Shown here in pieces: positions 1-9,868 of a DNA stretch of 64,000 nucleotides. The notes under the pieces are model-generated. The model was not told the origin of the DNA. It searched no databases and worked only from the letters and a program-made list of their open reading frames with translations. Position 1 is the first letter of the stretch; each line of letters begins with the position of its first letter. Location of the stretch: positions 267,523 through 331,522 of the forward strand of contig NC_018236.1 of the NCBI RefSeq assembly GCF_000227135.1, in the 5' to 3' direction. The DNA comes from Leishmania donovani. Its lineage: Eukaryota > Euglenozoa > Kinetoplastea > Trypanosomatida > Trypanosomatidae. Made by a program: the position numbers and the translations under genes.

Positions 1-122
1 CACAGCGTCCGCAGACATCCTCGTCACCAAGTGCCTCTCCCTCCCTCTCTGCATACGCCACCTATTTAACGCTCAACCGCATTCCGCGCCATCTCTCCGG
101 TGACCCTCTCACTATCACCACG

Positions 123-146
123 GCAGCAGCAGCAGCAGCAGCAGCA
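123..146 (+). repeat. (CAG)8 trinucleotide repeat
   Basis: Eight consecutive CAG units in non-coding sequence near the left edge. No coding frame here has support, so this is treated as a non-coding microsatellite. Confidence 0.85.
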
Positions 147-770
147 TATCTTTGTAAAATGCAGGTCAGAGAAGCAAGCGGGCCCAGGACAAGGACGACA
201 AGGGGTGAAGGGAATGGGCAAGAAAGAGCGAGAGAGACACAGCGACTCGCAGCTGTTGGTTGAAAGGGCCTCTTTCCCTTACCCTCTCTGGCTGTCTTGT
301 TCTCTCCCTCCTTGCCACGTATTTTGCCTCCCTCGTACCCCGGTCACACAAGGTCATCCGCCCCTCGACAGAATTAGAGGTGGTGTTTGGCATATGATGG
401 ACTCTTGACACCTGCACCCCTCCCTCCCCTCTCCCTCTTGCCACTCTCTATTTATTTCCTTTACGGGTGCCAACTCTTGCGCAGCCACATCAGCGCACAC
501 GTACAGGGCGAGAACGAGCGAGAGACGTGCACGCACGTGTGCGCGCTGCCCGTCTCTCTGCGCGTGTAGTGCACCCCCCCCCCCTTCTGCTTCCCCCTCC
601 CCTCATCTCCCTCCCTTCCCCTGTTCTTCGGGGGAGGGGGGATCGATAGTGTGACAAGGGGTGCCCTCTTTGATCCCGCCTCCACCACAACCCCACCACG
701 ACGGCGTTTCCATCCCTCGCAGACACGCTCACGGCGGTGTCTCCTCCTCCTCGGCTCCTTCATCAGCTCG

Positions 771-875
771 CCGCTCTCCTCTCCCTCGCTTCCCCCCTCC
801 CCCTTCCCCGCATCCTCACCCCACCCAACCGACCACCACATCTCTCTCTCTGTGTCTCCCTCCGCATACACGTAG
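771..875 (+). promoter_or_regulatory. Candidate trans-splice acceptor for the DHHC gene
   Basis: A long C/T-rich tract at about 771-820 is followed by CT-rich and CA-rich sequence. The first AG after the tract is at 874-875. This is the expected form of a trypanosomatid spliced-leader acceptor and would give a 5' UTR of about 69 nt before the ATG at 945. It is inferred from sequence pattern only. Confidence 0.45.
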
Positions 876-944
876 ACATACACACAGTCACGCACACACA
901 CACGTGTAGCTCAGCCGCGAGAAAGACAAAGAGGCGAAGGCGCC

Positions 945-2447
945 ATGTTGATGCTTATATTTGGCACCTTCATTGGTGCCATTGCCCTGGTTGGGACCTT
1001 CATGTACATCGTCATCATGGGCCCGACTAGATATCACCGCGACGGCGTCGTCGGCAAGCTCCATCGCCTCCTCACCAGCGTCCCGCTGTGCGTGTGCGGG
1101 TTCTGTGTGAGTTGCTGCTTTGGTTGTGATCAGCGCAAGGGCCGGCTGTGCTGCAGTCGTTGTGCAAAACACACAATCCACGAGCGTAACTGGTTCATGG
1201 TCATCTTTTACGTTGTCCTCGTGTGGACGGTGGAGGGTCTGTACCTGCTCGTCTCCCTGCCGCGGCTCAAGGCATCCATCACGTCGAAGGCAGTGTCGTG
1301 GGTTCTCGTCGTGCTCTCCGAGTTCCTGTGGGCCTGCGCCACTTTCTCCGACCCGGGCACCGTGACGGCGGAAGCCGATAGGGCGGCGCAGCGGCAGCAA
1401 TTTGCGACCAAAGCTGCCACCGGCGCCAAGAAGAGGCTCTTGTCGCGTGAAACAGCAAAGAGCAGGGCGGGTATCGCCGGTCAGGGCACGACACCGGGCA
1501 ACTCCAAATCCCGCCGGTCCTTCCTTTTCTCACCCGCGGAGGAGTTCGTGCTGAACCACCGGTATATTGTGGACGGCATGGTGTACGCCATTGCCTCCGA
1601 TGAGGCAGCCGCGCAGCTCACGAGGGCGCAAAAGGAGTACACAAGCCCGACTGTGGGACAGCCCGTCCAGCTAGGCCAGAGCTGCACCACCTGCCATGTT
1701 TCTCGGCCCAGCCGCAGCAAGCACTGCCGTCTGTGTCATCGGTGCGTGCGCCGGTACGACCATCACTGCCCGTGGATCAACAACGACGTGGCAGAGCGGA
1801 CAACGCGCTATTTCCTCGGCTTCCTTCTGTGCCACGCCATGTCCTGCACTTGGGCCTGCATCGACCTCTTCCGCAACACTCGCCAGTTTCTCGTGACACA
1901 CCACGCGTGGGGGTGGGTGCTGCGATACCCGAACGGCCGCACCGTCCCGCTGAACCTCTCCCAATACCTGGCGATCCTCGTCAACTTCCACTTGCTTGAG
2001 GCGTGTCTCTTCTTCTTCGCCTTCTTCATCGGCCTCGTGCTGTACGCGTTCTGGGGCTATCAGATGACCTTTGCGGTGGCGAACCTGACAGTCAACGACC
2101 TCAACAAGATCGACGACACAGTGGAGTTTGTGGTGACGCTGCCGACGCTGGATTTGGTATACCGTGAATCACGCAAGGTGCGCGAGCGCCTCGAACAAGT
2201 AGCCGAGCGTAAGCCCAAGGCCCTTCTGGCGCTTAAGGAGCCCCCGCCACCCAAGACAGAACCCGGGTACGAGGAGGGCGGGAAGGAGAACCTAGCGTAC
2301 CGCAAGCGTGCTAAGAAGATGCTCACGGAGGACCTGAAAGGGTTGTACGACCGCGGAGTTTGGCGGAACTTGATGGAGGTCCTCTTGCCTTCCGCGCCGC
2401 TGCGCGACTCGGCCGTCCTTGCCAAGGCCACGGCCTGTGTACTGTAG
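945..2447 (+). CDS. DHHC-type protein S-palmitoyltransferase
   Basis: A 500-residue membrane enzyme expected to transfer palmitate to cysteines of target proteins. Hydrophobic segments lie at about residues 1-24, 84-105, 116-133, 287-310 and 339-371. A DPG motif (136-138) follows the third. The cysteine-rich zinc-binding domain starts at about residue 245 and contains the catalytic D272-H273-H274-C275, followed by PWINND. The TTxE motif that usually follows the last membrane segment is not intact; the matching position reads LTVND. A dense cysteine cluster (about residues 49-73, at least nine Cys) lies between the first two membrane segments and is not part of the standard domain; it could be a palmitoylated or metal-binding loop. 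The start is an ATG just after a good splice-acceptor pattern. It is the first gene of the + array. Family assignment is secure; substrate and compartment are unknown. Confidence 0.93.
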   Translation: MLMLIFGTFIGAIALVGTFMYIVIMGPTRYHRDGVVGKLHRLLTSVPLCVCGFCVSCCFGCDQRKGRLCCSRCAKHTIHERNWFMVIFYVVLVWTVEGLYLLVSLPRLKASITSKAVSWVLVVLSEFLWACATFSDPGTVTAEADRAAQRQQFATKAATGAKKRLLSRETAKSRAGIAGQGTTPGNSKSRRSFLFSPAEEFVLNHRYIVDGMVYAIASDEAAAQLTRAQKEYTSPTVGQPVQLGQSCTTCHVSRPSRSKHCRLCHRCVRRYDHHCPWINNDVAERTTRYFLGFLLCHAMSCTWACIDLFRNTRQFLVTHHAWGWVLRYPNGRTVPLNLSQYLAILVNFHLLEACLFFFAFFIGLVLYAFWGYQMTFAVANLTVNDLNKIDDTVEFVVTLPTLDLVYRESRKVRERLEQVAERKPKALLALKEPPPPKTEPGYEEGGKENLAYRKRAKKMLTEDLKGLYDRGVWRNLMEVLLPSAPLRDSAVLAKATACVL

Positions 2448-3451
2448 GGACTGGGCGGCGCTGGCGCTGATTGCACGATTCATGGCGGGAGGTCCTGTGG
2501 GGGGGGGGGTGTACGTGTCCGTCTGAGAGGGAAGGTGCGCATGCAAGGCACTCGCGCTGACGCCGCGCAGAAAAAAAAAAACGAAAAGCACAAAGAGTAT
2601 TGCTGCCCGTTGTTATTGTGATGTTGGGATGGAGGTGTAGAATTGGTTACCAAGACCGTGTCCAGACTTTCCTCTCTACACCGGCCCCCTCCCTCCCGAC
2701 ACACACACACACACGCACACATTCACGGCTCCAACAAAGCATCCCCTCCCACCTTCAGGTGCGCGAGTGCGAGGCACATGCGCACATGCACGTGAACATG
2801 GAGGTGTGTATATATATGGATATGGATATATATGTGTTGCCCTTTCAACACCAGAACAGAAAAGAAAGAATAGGGGTGGGGCCACCACCACCAACACGCG
2901 CACCTCTTCTGAGCGTTTTTCTCTCTGCCGTAGCCTAAGCCTCTGCGTGCACACACCGAGCTGTATCACGCATGAATAGTGCACAAGCCTTCGTGCGCAC
3001 AGCTCCACAAGGGTGTAGCTGCGCGTCGGCGTCGTGCTTGTGAGCCTGAGATGTCTTCGATCACTCGCCCCCCCCTTCCTATCCTCCTCATCTCTCTCCC
3101 CTCCCCCATTCCCGCACTCTACCCTCCCTTGTTCTCCTGTGCTGACCCCAGAGCTACTAATGCTTGGGGGCCCCACAGCGGTTGCTCGCCGTTTGTACGC
3201 GCGTGTGTATTTTTGCATGTGTGTATGCGTGTGCACGTCCGTTCGTGACTGCCAACATCCCTGCATTGCTCGACTCCACAACCACAACGACCGCTCGCTA
3301 TCCTCCTTTGCGCCAGCGTCCGGCGCACGCGCGCATCAGTTTGTGTATTGCTGTCGCTGCCCCCACACGCTTGGTCTATCACTCTTTTTCCTCTCTCGTC
3401 CTCCTGTTGCTCCGGTGTGTGTGTGTGTGCCCTTCTCGTGTCCCAGTATCG
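2448..3451. other. Intergenic region with simple repeats and a pyrimidine tract
   Basis: This is 3' flank of the DHHC gene and 5' flank of the next gene; no gene seen. It holds a G11 run (about 2499-2509), an A11 run (about 2570-2581), a CA run (about 2700-2720), TA/GA repeats (about 2804-2834) and a strong pyrimidine tract (about 3069-3145) followed by CCCAGAG. A second C/T tract (about 3381-3415) precedes the next ATG, with a TCCCAG only 5 nt before it. The next frame is open upstream to about 3164 but has no ATG before 3452. Confidence 0.6.
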
Positions 3452-5374
3452 ATGGCCACGACTGCCTCACCTCAGACGGGATCAAGCCCCACCGTCCCTA
3501 CACCTGTGGCACCGCCGTCGATCGATGAAGCACTGTCGTACTGGATTGGGCTCTCGCGCCTCATTCACCGCGTCTGCGTGACGTCCGACTCTACACCGTC
3601 CGCTGATGAGTGCGTGCCATCCGATCGGCTCCAAAGATGCATCGGTAACGCGGAGGGCGAGCCGTCGACCTTTACTCGCTACGCCCTTCACCGTGTGCTG
3701 CTCTGCTGTGGCATAAAGCAGCATCGCGTTCGAAAGACCGCCGACCACATGCTTGCACAGCTTCTCTCGGCAGCCTACACCACCGCAGCCGCCCTCACTG
3801 TGCCAGTCGTCTTGCTGGACAACGAATCACCGGCATCGACGCCTTTCCGTTCACCAGTGCGTCAGTTGCCCGTACCGTTGCCTGTTCTCGTGGCGGACTG
3901 GCTGAAGCAGTCCTCTGCTGACGATCAGAACGCGTCCCAGCACAACCGCTACTGTCTGCGGGTCCCCGCCGTCACGTGGAGCAGGAGCATCATCAAGTGG
4001 TTGGGAAGTGAACTGCGAGGGCAGATGATTTCGCTGAGGCCGCTTTCCCGGTGGAGCATGGTGTGTGCGCAACAGTCCGGACGCATGCCTGTAGTCATCT
4101 TTGTCGGCGGCGCCAGCGGCGCAGGGAAGAGCACGCTGGCCAGCCTGGTGGCGAGTCAGCTGCGCGTCCCAAACGTGCTGTCTACCGACACAGTGCGTCA
4201 GGTGTTGCGGACGCGCCTGTGTGGGCACGAGGCGCAGTTCCCGGCCCTCTTTGTGTCCACGTATGAGGCGCACAAGGTGACGGCAGATGATGGTCACGTC
4301 TCCGCGGATAACGGATCTGCGGTGCCGCATGCGCTGAGCGCCGACGAGAACGCCATCGTTCAAGGGTACGAGGCACAGTGCGAGCTGGTCCTCCGCGTCC
4401 TTGACGGGATGCTGGCGCGCCTCCTCGCTCGCCGCGAGTCGATCGTGGTGGAAGGGGTGCATTTGCTTCCGCGATATCTGGCGGCGAAGCGCGCCGAGCT
4501 TCTCGTGTCGCGTGTGGCCTGCGTTCCTGTTCTCGTGCGCATCCCCAAGGCGGACAGTCACCTGGAGCGGCTCTGCATCCGCGCACGCGGCATGTCCATG
4601 CGGGCGCAAAACAACAGGTACATCGCCTCCTTCAAAGCAATCCGCACCATCCAAGCTCACCTGGTCGACAGTGTGGAGGCGGCATCGCTGCCGGTTCTGG
4701 TGCTTTCGAACACGAACATGGACAAGTCCTTCACCGCGCTCCACCACACCCTGTTGGAGACCATGGAGTACGCCGCGGTGCACGGCTGGCCTGCGGACGC
4801 AGCAGCGGCGGCCGAAGTCCCTCTCACTGGGCTGGTCTTCACGTCTGTAAAAGACAGACTTGTTGCGGTGGTGCGGCAGCGGCGGTGTCGCCGCAGCGCC
4901 ACAGATGACAAGACCAACACGTCGAGCCGGACGGGTGCATCCGCGCCGGGAGACGAGGAAAAGGGGGGCGTGGCACCGGGCCCCTGCGGCGCACTCGTAC
5001 TCGCACCCCACGCACGACTGCCAGCTCATTCCCCGGCGGGCAGCAGCAGCAGCAGCAGCAGCAACGGTGCAGCGCCACGCGCTCGCTCTGCAGAGCTGCT
5101 GGGGGTGGTACAGCGTTGCCTTCTCGAGCAAGGCTTGCGTTATCACTCTCGCACCAGTAATGCTCAGGCAGATGCCGCAACGGTGTATGGTTCGTCCGGC
5201 GTGCTCGGCGCGCGGGACGCCAGCAGTTGCTTCCACGCACACGTTGTCGTACGCCGCTCTTTCACCATCGCGGCGAAGTCGCACATCGGCCTGACCGCGT
5301 CGTCTCACCTTCCGTTAGCCGACCGCAACGACGAGCTCGACGAGGTGGAGATGCCGTCCCTGATCGGCTCATGA
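3452..5374 (+). CDS. P-loop kinase, 2-phosphoglycerate kinase / LPA1-like
   Basis: A 640-residue protein with a clear nucleotide-binding core. The Walker A motif GGASGAGKST is at 219-228 with K226. It is followed by LSTDTVRQVLR, and further on by SIVVEGVHLLPRYL. These blocks are characteristic of archaeal 2-phosphoglycerate kinases and of plant LPA1, which is linked to inositol phosphate (phytate) metabolism. The stretch before the P-loop (CGIKQHRVRKTADHM and around) resembles the N-terminal module of the LPA1 group. The region after about residue 490 is low-complexity and includes a serine run encoded by repeated AGC (about 5041-5061). The start at 3452 is the first ATG in the frame. Family is fairly secure. 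Whether the substrate is 2-phosphoglycerate, an inositol phosphate or something else cannot be told from sequence. Confidence 0.85.
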   Translation: MATTASPQTGSSPTVPTPVAPPSIDEALSYWIGLSRLIHRVCVTSDSTPSADECVPSDRLQRCIGNAEGEPSTFTRYALHRVLLCCGIKQHRVRKTADHMLAQLLSAAYTTAAALTVPVVLLDNESPASTPFRSPVRQLPVPLPVLVADWLKQSSADDQNASQHNRYCLRVPAVTWSRSIIKWLGSELRGQMISLRPLSRWSMVCAQQSGRMPVVIFVGGASGAGKSTLASLVASQLRVPNVLSTDTVRQVLRTRLCGHEAQFPALFVSTYEAHKVTADDGHVSADNGSAVPHALSADENAIVQGYEAQCELVLRVLDGMLARLLARRESIVVEGVHLLPRYLAAKRAELLVSRVACVPVLVRIPKADSHLERLCIRARGMSMRAQNNRYIASFKAIRTIQAHLVDSVEAASLPVLVLSNTNMDKSFTALHHTLLETMEYAAVHGWPADAAAAAEVPLTGLVFTSVKDRLVAVVRQRRCRRSATDDKTNTSSRTGASAPGDEEKGGVAPGPCGALVLAPHARLPAHSPAGSSSSSSSNGAAPRARSAELLGVVQRCLLEQGLRYHSRTSNAQADAATVYGSSGVLGARDASSCFHAHVVVRRSFTIAAKSHIGLTASSHLPLADRNDELDEVEMPSLIGS

Positions 5375-6031
5375 AGGTGGTTCGATTTAACTCGCACGTG
5401 CACACGTGAAGAAGAGGCGAGAGGGGGATGTCATGCATAACGCCAACTTTTCATTGCGCGTGGTTGTCGCTTGTTTGCTGCTCATCACACCCGCACAGAA
5501 CCGTCGGCATCGTCATCGCTTCCACTGCCGCCTCTCTCTCTCTCTGGGTGTTTGTACGTGGGGAAGGGGGCGGGAGGGGTTTGTTCTGTGACACACACAC
5601 ACACACACATGCCTCCCTCCCCCTCCCTGTCGTCGTCACTGCGCCTGTTGCGCACTGTTGCGGCCGCTACCATGTTGCGTTGTCCTCTTCAGGAGTGTGT
5701 GAGGGGCCTCTCCTCACTCCTCCTTCCTCCCTCCTCCTCCCACCCCACCCTCGACTTCTTGCACCAACCACCAACCCTCCACGACTTGCAGATCGCTCTG
5801 GATTGACCGTAATGACGGTGGCAACGCAGTCGCGTGCGCGCTTGGGGGGGGGAGGAGGGAAGGGCGGACCTTTTCTGCACTCGCGACATGCGTGATTCAA
5901 AATTAACGCGAACGGGCTTACCTCACTCCTCTCTCTGCCTTTTATTGTCATCGCTTTCTTCTCGGTGAAGGAGATACTCTCGCGGCGTCGTACGCAGGCG
6001 GGCAGGTGCCGTTTGTCCATCGTCTCTTGTC
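5375..6031. other. Intergenic region
   Basis: No gene seen. It holds a CA run at about 5590-5609, C/T-rich tracts at about 5615-5640 and 5690-5760, and a G9 run near 5845. Open frames here translate to low-complexity strings. Confidence 0.6.
5921..5970 (+). promoter_or_regulatory. TYW3: Candidate trans-splice acceptor for TYW3
   Basis: A C/T-rich tract from about 5921 to 5964 is followed by the first AG at 5969-5970. This would give a 5' UTR of about 61 nt before the ATG at 6032. Pattern only. Confidence 0.45.
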
Positions 6032-7090
6032 ATGTCTGACACCGCGCCTGGTTCAGCGCCCGCGCCGGTCACGGCTACTGTTGATGCGCCCCCATTGTCG
6101 GCCCCAACGAAGGTGAAGCCGCCGCGCAAGAAGCCACCGAGGACGGAAGAAGCCAAGCCCCGGCTGCTCGCTCCGGCAAACGGCGTCTCCGCACAGCAGC
6201 AGAAGCAGCGGGACAAGGAGTTTGCCACGCACAAGGCGCACATTCTGGCCAATCTGCAGACAAACGTGTGTGACCTGAGCCCCAAGGGAAGCGTAGATGC
6301 GAAGTGTCTCCCTGTGATGGATGTGCTCAACACGCACAAGGACTACGTCACCACGAGCAGCTGCAGCGGACGCATTGCCCTCTTCCACAGCATCAAACAC
6401 AGCGAGGCTTGTGGGGCCGACGACGGGACGGCAACGCCGAGGCCGCGCATGAAGCGTGGCGAAAACGCGGCGCTTGGCTGGGTATTCGTGAAGCACGGCA
6501 TGCTGCGCCCGATGGAGATGGCGCAGGTGGTGGGTTTCCTCTGCGGGGCACCCACCACCCCGGAGGACGTAGCGCTGGATGCGGCGCAGTTGGAGAAGCA
6601 CGCGGCTCACATGGCCTCTGTGAGCGGCAGCGCCCACTGCCACGGCGCCGCCCCTGGTTCCTTGCTTGCTGAAATGTATGATGGCGAAGTGGAGGGAGTG
6701 CTGGTGGCGGCGAGAATGAGCGGAGACGAGGTTGCGGCACTGCCCGTTCCTACGCGCGGTACCGTGTCGCTCAAGATGGAGCCGTTTGTGATGCACGTTC
6801 GGTGCCGCACAATGGAGGCTGCAAAGCTGCTGCACTCGGCGGCCGTTAGCGACAGCGGGTACCGCAACAGCGGCGTTGTCCCGCCTGGCAAAAAGATCAT
6901 GTGCGGCATCCGCGGTGCTGCTGGACTGGGACTGGAGGTGCCTGTCGTCCTTGACGGTGTCAACCACGTGGCGTCTCAGCGGGCATACGTTTGGGCGCTG
7001 CTGGGACTCGCGAATGAAAAGATGGAGGCGAACGAGAAGAAGATAAGGCTGCTGGAGAAGTCCGTGGCGGCGCGCGTCTTGCCGGCGTGA
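6032..7090 (+). CDS. TYW3: tRNA wybutosine-synthesising protein TYW3
   Basis: A 352-residue predicted S-adenosylmethionine-dependent methyltransferase. In eukaryotes TYW3 methylates the N4 position of the tricyclic intermediate during wybutosine formation at position 37 of tRNA-Phe. The family signature is clear: DLSPKGSVD (81-89), PVMDVLNTHKDYVTTSSCSGR (94-114, including the SSCSGR core), LGWVFVKHG near 147, and a C-terminal block (TMEAAKLLHSAAVSDSGYRNSGV then GLEVPVVLDG). The first 60 or so residues form a Pro/Ala/Lys-rich extension absent from shorter family members; it could be a targeting or disordered tail. The ATG at 6032 directly begins this extension. Assignment is by motif and is strong. 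Confidence 0.93.
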   Translation: MSDTAPGSAPAPVTATVDAPPLSAPTKVKPPRKKPPRTEEAKPRLLAPANGVSAQQQKQRDKEFATHKAHILANLQTNVCDLSPKGSVDAKCLPVMDVLNTHKDYVTTSSCSGRIALFHSIKHSEACGADDGTATPRPRMKRGENAALGWVFVKHGMLRPMEMAQVVGFLCGAPTTPEDVALDAAQLEKHAAHMASVSGSAHCHGAAPGSLLAEMYDGEVEGVLVAARMSGDEVAALPVPTRGTVSLKMEPFVMHVRCRTMEAAKLLHSAAVSDSGYRNSGVVPPGKKIMCGIRGAAGLGLEVPVVLDGVNHVASQRAYVWALLGLANEKMEANEKKIRLLEKSVAARVLPA

Positions 7091-7803
7091 TGGCCACGCT
7101 CAGCCCCTAAATCGCGCAACGAAAGCTAACAACGTGTGGACGTATCTGAGTAGCCCAGTGTTCTAGTCAACGCGCGGGCGCACAAGTACCTGCCGTGAGC
7201 AGGCCATCTCATTCCTACCTCCCGCCCCACTAAGACACGCGCAAAAAAGGAGGCAAGAAAGAGACAGGGCACAAGCGGTGCGCGGCTCTCCGGCAGCAGC
7301 GGGGGGGGGGGTACAGCTGTCCCGCTACGACTGCCGAAGCAGCCCCGATCATCCCTCCCCAACCCCACCCCTCCCTACCCCTTTTGTCCTCTCCCGTGCA
7401 CCGCGGGCGATCACGTACGCCGCCTTGGGAACGATCCCGCTACGCACGCCCCGCAGTGTGTCTGTGTGTGTGTGTGTGTCTTTCCCTCTCTCCTTCCCTC
7501 TGTGTGCCTCCACCACCACTACCGTCATCTCTCCTCCTCCTCTGTCTTCTTGTGGACGTACCGTGTGCACGTGGCGACGTCAATCGGTGACGATCGCCGT
7601 TTTACTGCGCCTACGCGAGAAGAGTTTCTCAGCCCCCCCCCACCACCACCCACCCACCCACCCCCCTACATCACGCGTCATTGGTCCGCGTCACAGGTCT
7701 GCCTTCATCATCTTGCTGCGTTCGTCTTTACTTGACAGTCGCGCTGTCCTCTTTAACCTTTCGCTCCTCGGCTGTGCGACACAACTGCTCCGCAGACCAG
7801 AAA
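7091..7803. other. Intergenic region with repeats
   Basis: No gene seen. It holds a G run (7301-7311), a TG/TC repeat (about 7456-7480), long C/T-rich tracts and a C-rich stretch with repeated CCCA units (about 7633-7667). The frame of the next gene is open upstream to about 7681 but lacks an ATG there. Confidence 0.6.
7699..7737 (+). promoter_or_regulatory. PFDN2: Candidate trans-splice acceptor for prefoldin subunit 2
   Basis: A T/C-rich stretch (about 7699-7733) is followed by the first AG at 7736-7737, giving a 5' UTR of about 66 nt. A second AG nearer the ATG (about 7794-7795) is an alternative. Confidence 0.35.
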
Positions 7804-8220
7804 ATGAGCGTGAACACCAGTGCGTCGGAGAGCTCTCTCACTGAGGAGCAGATTGTGCAGCAGTACAATCGCATGCGTCAGGAGCAGAGCGCCATCATGT
7901 CCCGCATCGCCGAGCTGGAGAATGAGTCCCACGAGCACGACCTCGTCGCGACCGAGCTGCGCCCGCTCAACAAGGACCGCTGCTGTCATCGCCTTGTCGG
8001 TGGCGCGCTAGTGGAGCTCACGGTGGGCGAGGTGCTGCCGGACATTGAGGAGAACTTAGCCGCCATCCGCGAAGCGCTCGGGCAGCTAAACAAGGGCCTC
8101 ATGGAGAAAGAGAAGCAGATGGACGATTTCATGACCAAGCACAAGCTGAACCGCCCTGGCACGAACCAGGCCGTGACGGCCAATCAAAACAACGAGGGCA
8201 ACCGCGGCGTTCTGGCGTGA
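7804..8220 (+). CDS. PFDN2: Prefoldin subunit 2
   Basis: A 138-residue beta-type prefoldin subunit, part of the hexameric cytosolic co-chaperone that delivers nascent actin and tubulin to the CCT chaperonin. The layout is typical: an N-terminal helix with heptad character (EEQIVQQYNRMRQEQSAIMSR and following, about residues 14-46), a beta-hairpin around CCHRLVGGALVELTVGEVLP (about 60-79), and a C-terminal coiled-coil helix (about 80-120). A short Gln/Asn-rich tail follows. Length fits the family. The ATG at 7804 is the first in the frame and sits just before the first helix. Confidence 0.93.
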   Translation: MSVNTSASESSLTEEQIVQQYNRMRQEQSAIMSRIAELENESHEHDLVATELRPLNKDRCCHRLVGGALVELTVGEVLPDIEENLAAIREALGQLNKGLMEKEKQMDDFMTKHKLNRPGTNQAVTANQNNEGNRGVLA

Positions 8221-8755
8221 CGCGGCGCTCGATGCGGTGCAGCAGTTGTGGGCCGCGGAGTCTGCGCGTGACTATCTGTGTGCGTGGCGTATATGTTATG
8301 TGTGTCTAAGTCAGTAACAGCGTCTCCCTCCGCGGCCCCCCTCCTCCTCCCCCCTCCCTGTCTGCGAGTCTTACCACACGCGGATATGTGTCTATGAGGG
8401 GTGTTCGTGTTCGTGTCTGTTTGGCGTAGATCTACCTTCTTACCTGAGAGAGACATACGAAAAAAAAAAGGAAGCGAGAGCGACACTGAAAGCCTCCGCA
8501 CCCCTCCCTCCGCCCGCTCTCTTCCGCCTCGCCGTCCGGGCGGCACGTAGGTGGGGACCGAACACCAAGATGATGTACAGTCGAATTCGTGCTTCACGTA
8601 TGCCATGCCCTTTCTTGACAACCCCTCGCAGTCCTCAATGGTATCCCTTGCCAAGCCTCTCCACCCGAAACTCCCGCTCTCCCCTCTGCGCTCGTGGACA
8701 CTCACCGTAAAGAAGAAGCGAACAACAGACGATCCCCTGCACAGGCGCGGGCCGA
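8221..8755. other. Intergenic region
   Basis: No gene seen. It holds C/T-rich tracts (about 8323-8368, 8500-8540, 8670-8695), a TG-rich stretch (about 8270-8310) and an A10 run (8460-8469). Confidence 0.6.
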
Positions 8756-9868
8756 ATGTTTCCGCAAGGGCTGATCGATCAATGGCTGAGCAAATCACGT
8801 GATGGCCGCCGCAGCGTGCGAGAGGACCGGAAAGCAACGCCAGCCATCCTGGACAACATCGACCGCCTCGAGGAGTACTGCCGTAGCCACCCCTACGACG
8901 TGTTCTGTGCGAGCACGTTGCAACATCCACCCTTTGCCCTCCACGCACTGGAGAGCGAAGCGGCGGAGCAGCAGCGGCTCGCACAGCCGCCGCCGGTGTT
9001 CGCAGCGACCGTCCCCTCGCCCTCTGCTCACACGACGGCCTCCAATGAGGTGAGGGGCGGCGTCTGTGGGCGGTACGCAGACGGAGACGAATCTCGCGCG
9101 TCGGTGGCGGCTGCTCGTCAACATCTGCACAACGTCGCTGCGCGACTCGCCGCGTATCTGCAGTCTAGCGGCGCGGTGAGGAGTTCGGCAAGCCGGCATA
9201 AGGAAGAGTCGCAGTGCACCGTTGTGGCAGACTTCTTTGTGCACTTGCTGTCGGAGGCGGCGGTGGCTGCCGTGTACCGGCAGGGTATCGCCGCGCAGGT
9301 GGAGGCCGAGGAGCGGGCGGCCTTTCAGCATCGTCAGTCACGGCGACGGTTGCAACTGCGCGTTGACAGTAAGCACGACGGTACTCTGGAGCGTCTGGAG
9401 TTGTCAGACAGTAAGGGAGCAGGCACCGAGGCCGTCCATGAAGTCGAGGGTCTAACGGTGGTGCGGCCCATTGCTGACTACCGGCGCCTGAGTCAGGGGC
9501 TCGCTTCGCTGTGGAGTTTGCTGGCACAAACGGAGCGACGTGGTGGACTGGCGGCCGGCGGACCACCTTCGAAAAAACGCAGCCGCGAGAGCACCGTCGA
9601 TACCGGCTCGGTGAACGACAACAACAACCTGTGGACGCGCGTGCGTGTGGACTGTCTGCGCCACTGGCTTGGCGACCGCGGCCTTCCACCCCCGCCGCCT
9701 CTTCAGGGCACCGCAGCGTTGGGGGAGTCTCAACGAAAGACAGAGGCATCGTCGCCAGCGATGCCGGGTGGCGCGTGGTGGAGTCGGCCGCTCTACATCT
9801 CCGAGCGCGATGTAGAGTTTGCCCTGCGCAAGGTGCTCGCGGACGTCACAGCATCCACAGCCTCGTAA
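8756..9868 (+). CDS. Conserved-looking protein of unknown function (370 aa)
   Basis: I do not recognise this protein. It is 370 residues and largely helical in appearance, with no clear signal peptide or membrane segment. The first 60 residues (LIDQWLSKSRDG, then ILDNIDRLEEYCRSHPYDVFCA) look the best ordered. The middle (about residues 100-240) has Ala/Arg/Glu-rich helices, including a stretch ending in RRRLQLRV. A basic PSKKRSRES segment near residue 275 resembles a nuclear localisation signal, but this is weak. Support for being a gene: an ATG-started frame spanning the whole inter-UTR space on the same strand as its neighbours, with normal flanking pyrimidine tracts. Confidence 0.75.
   Translation: MFPQGLIDQWLSKSRDGRRSVREDRKATPAILDNIDRLEEYCRSHPYDVFCASTLQHPPFALHALESEAAEQQRLAQPPPVFAATVPSPSAHTTASNEVRGGVCGRYADGDESRASVAAARQHLHNVAARLAAYLQSSGAVRSSASRHKEESQCTVVADFFVHLLSEAAVAAVYRQGIAAQVEAEERAAFQHRQSRRRLQLRVDSKHDGTLERLELSDSKGAGTEAVHEVEGLTVVRPIADYRRLSQGLASLWSLLAQTERRGGLAAGGPPSKKRSRESTVDTGSVNDNNNLWTRVRVDCLRHWLGDRGLPPPPPLQGTAALGESQRKTEASSPAMPGGAWWSRPLYISERDVEFALRKVLADVTASTAS

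Larger units (their letters stand above)
1..944. other. Intergenic leader region, no gene seen
   Basis: No convincing coding sequence lies here. The open frames are short, overlap on several strands and translate to low-complexity Ser/Pro/Arg/His strings. A (CAG)8 run lies at about 123-146. Pyrimidine-rich stretches at about 570-625 and 771-820 look like trans-splicing signals for the first gene. The left part is probably the 3' flank of a + strand gene outside the window. Confidence 0.6.

Noticed and set aside
3851..5308. 485-codon minus-strand open frame
   Set aside because: It is antisense to the P-loop kinase gene, has His/Arg-rich composition typical of a shadow frame in GC-rich DNA, and lies on the wrong strand for the array.
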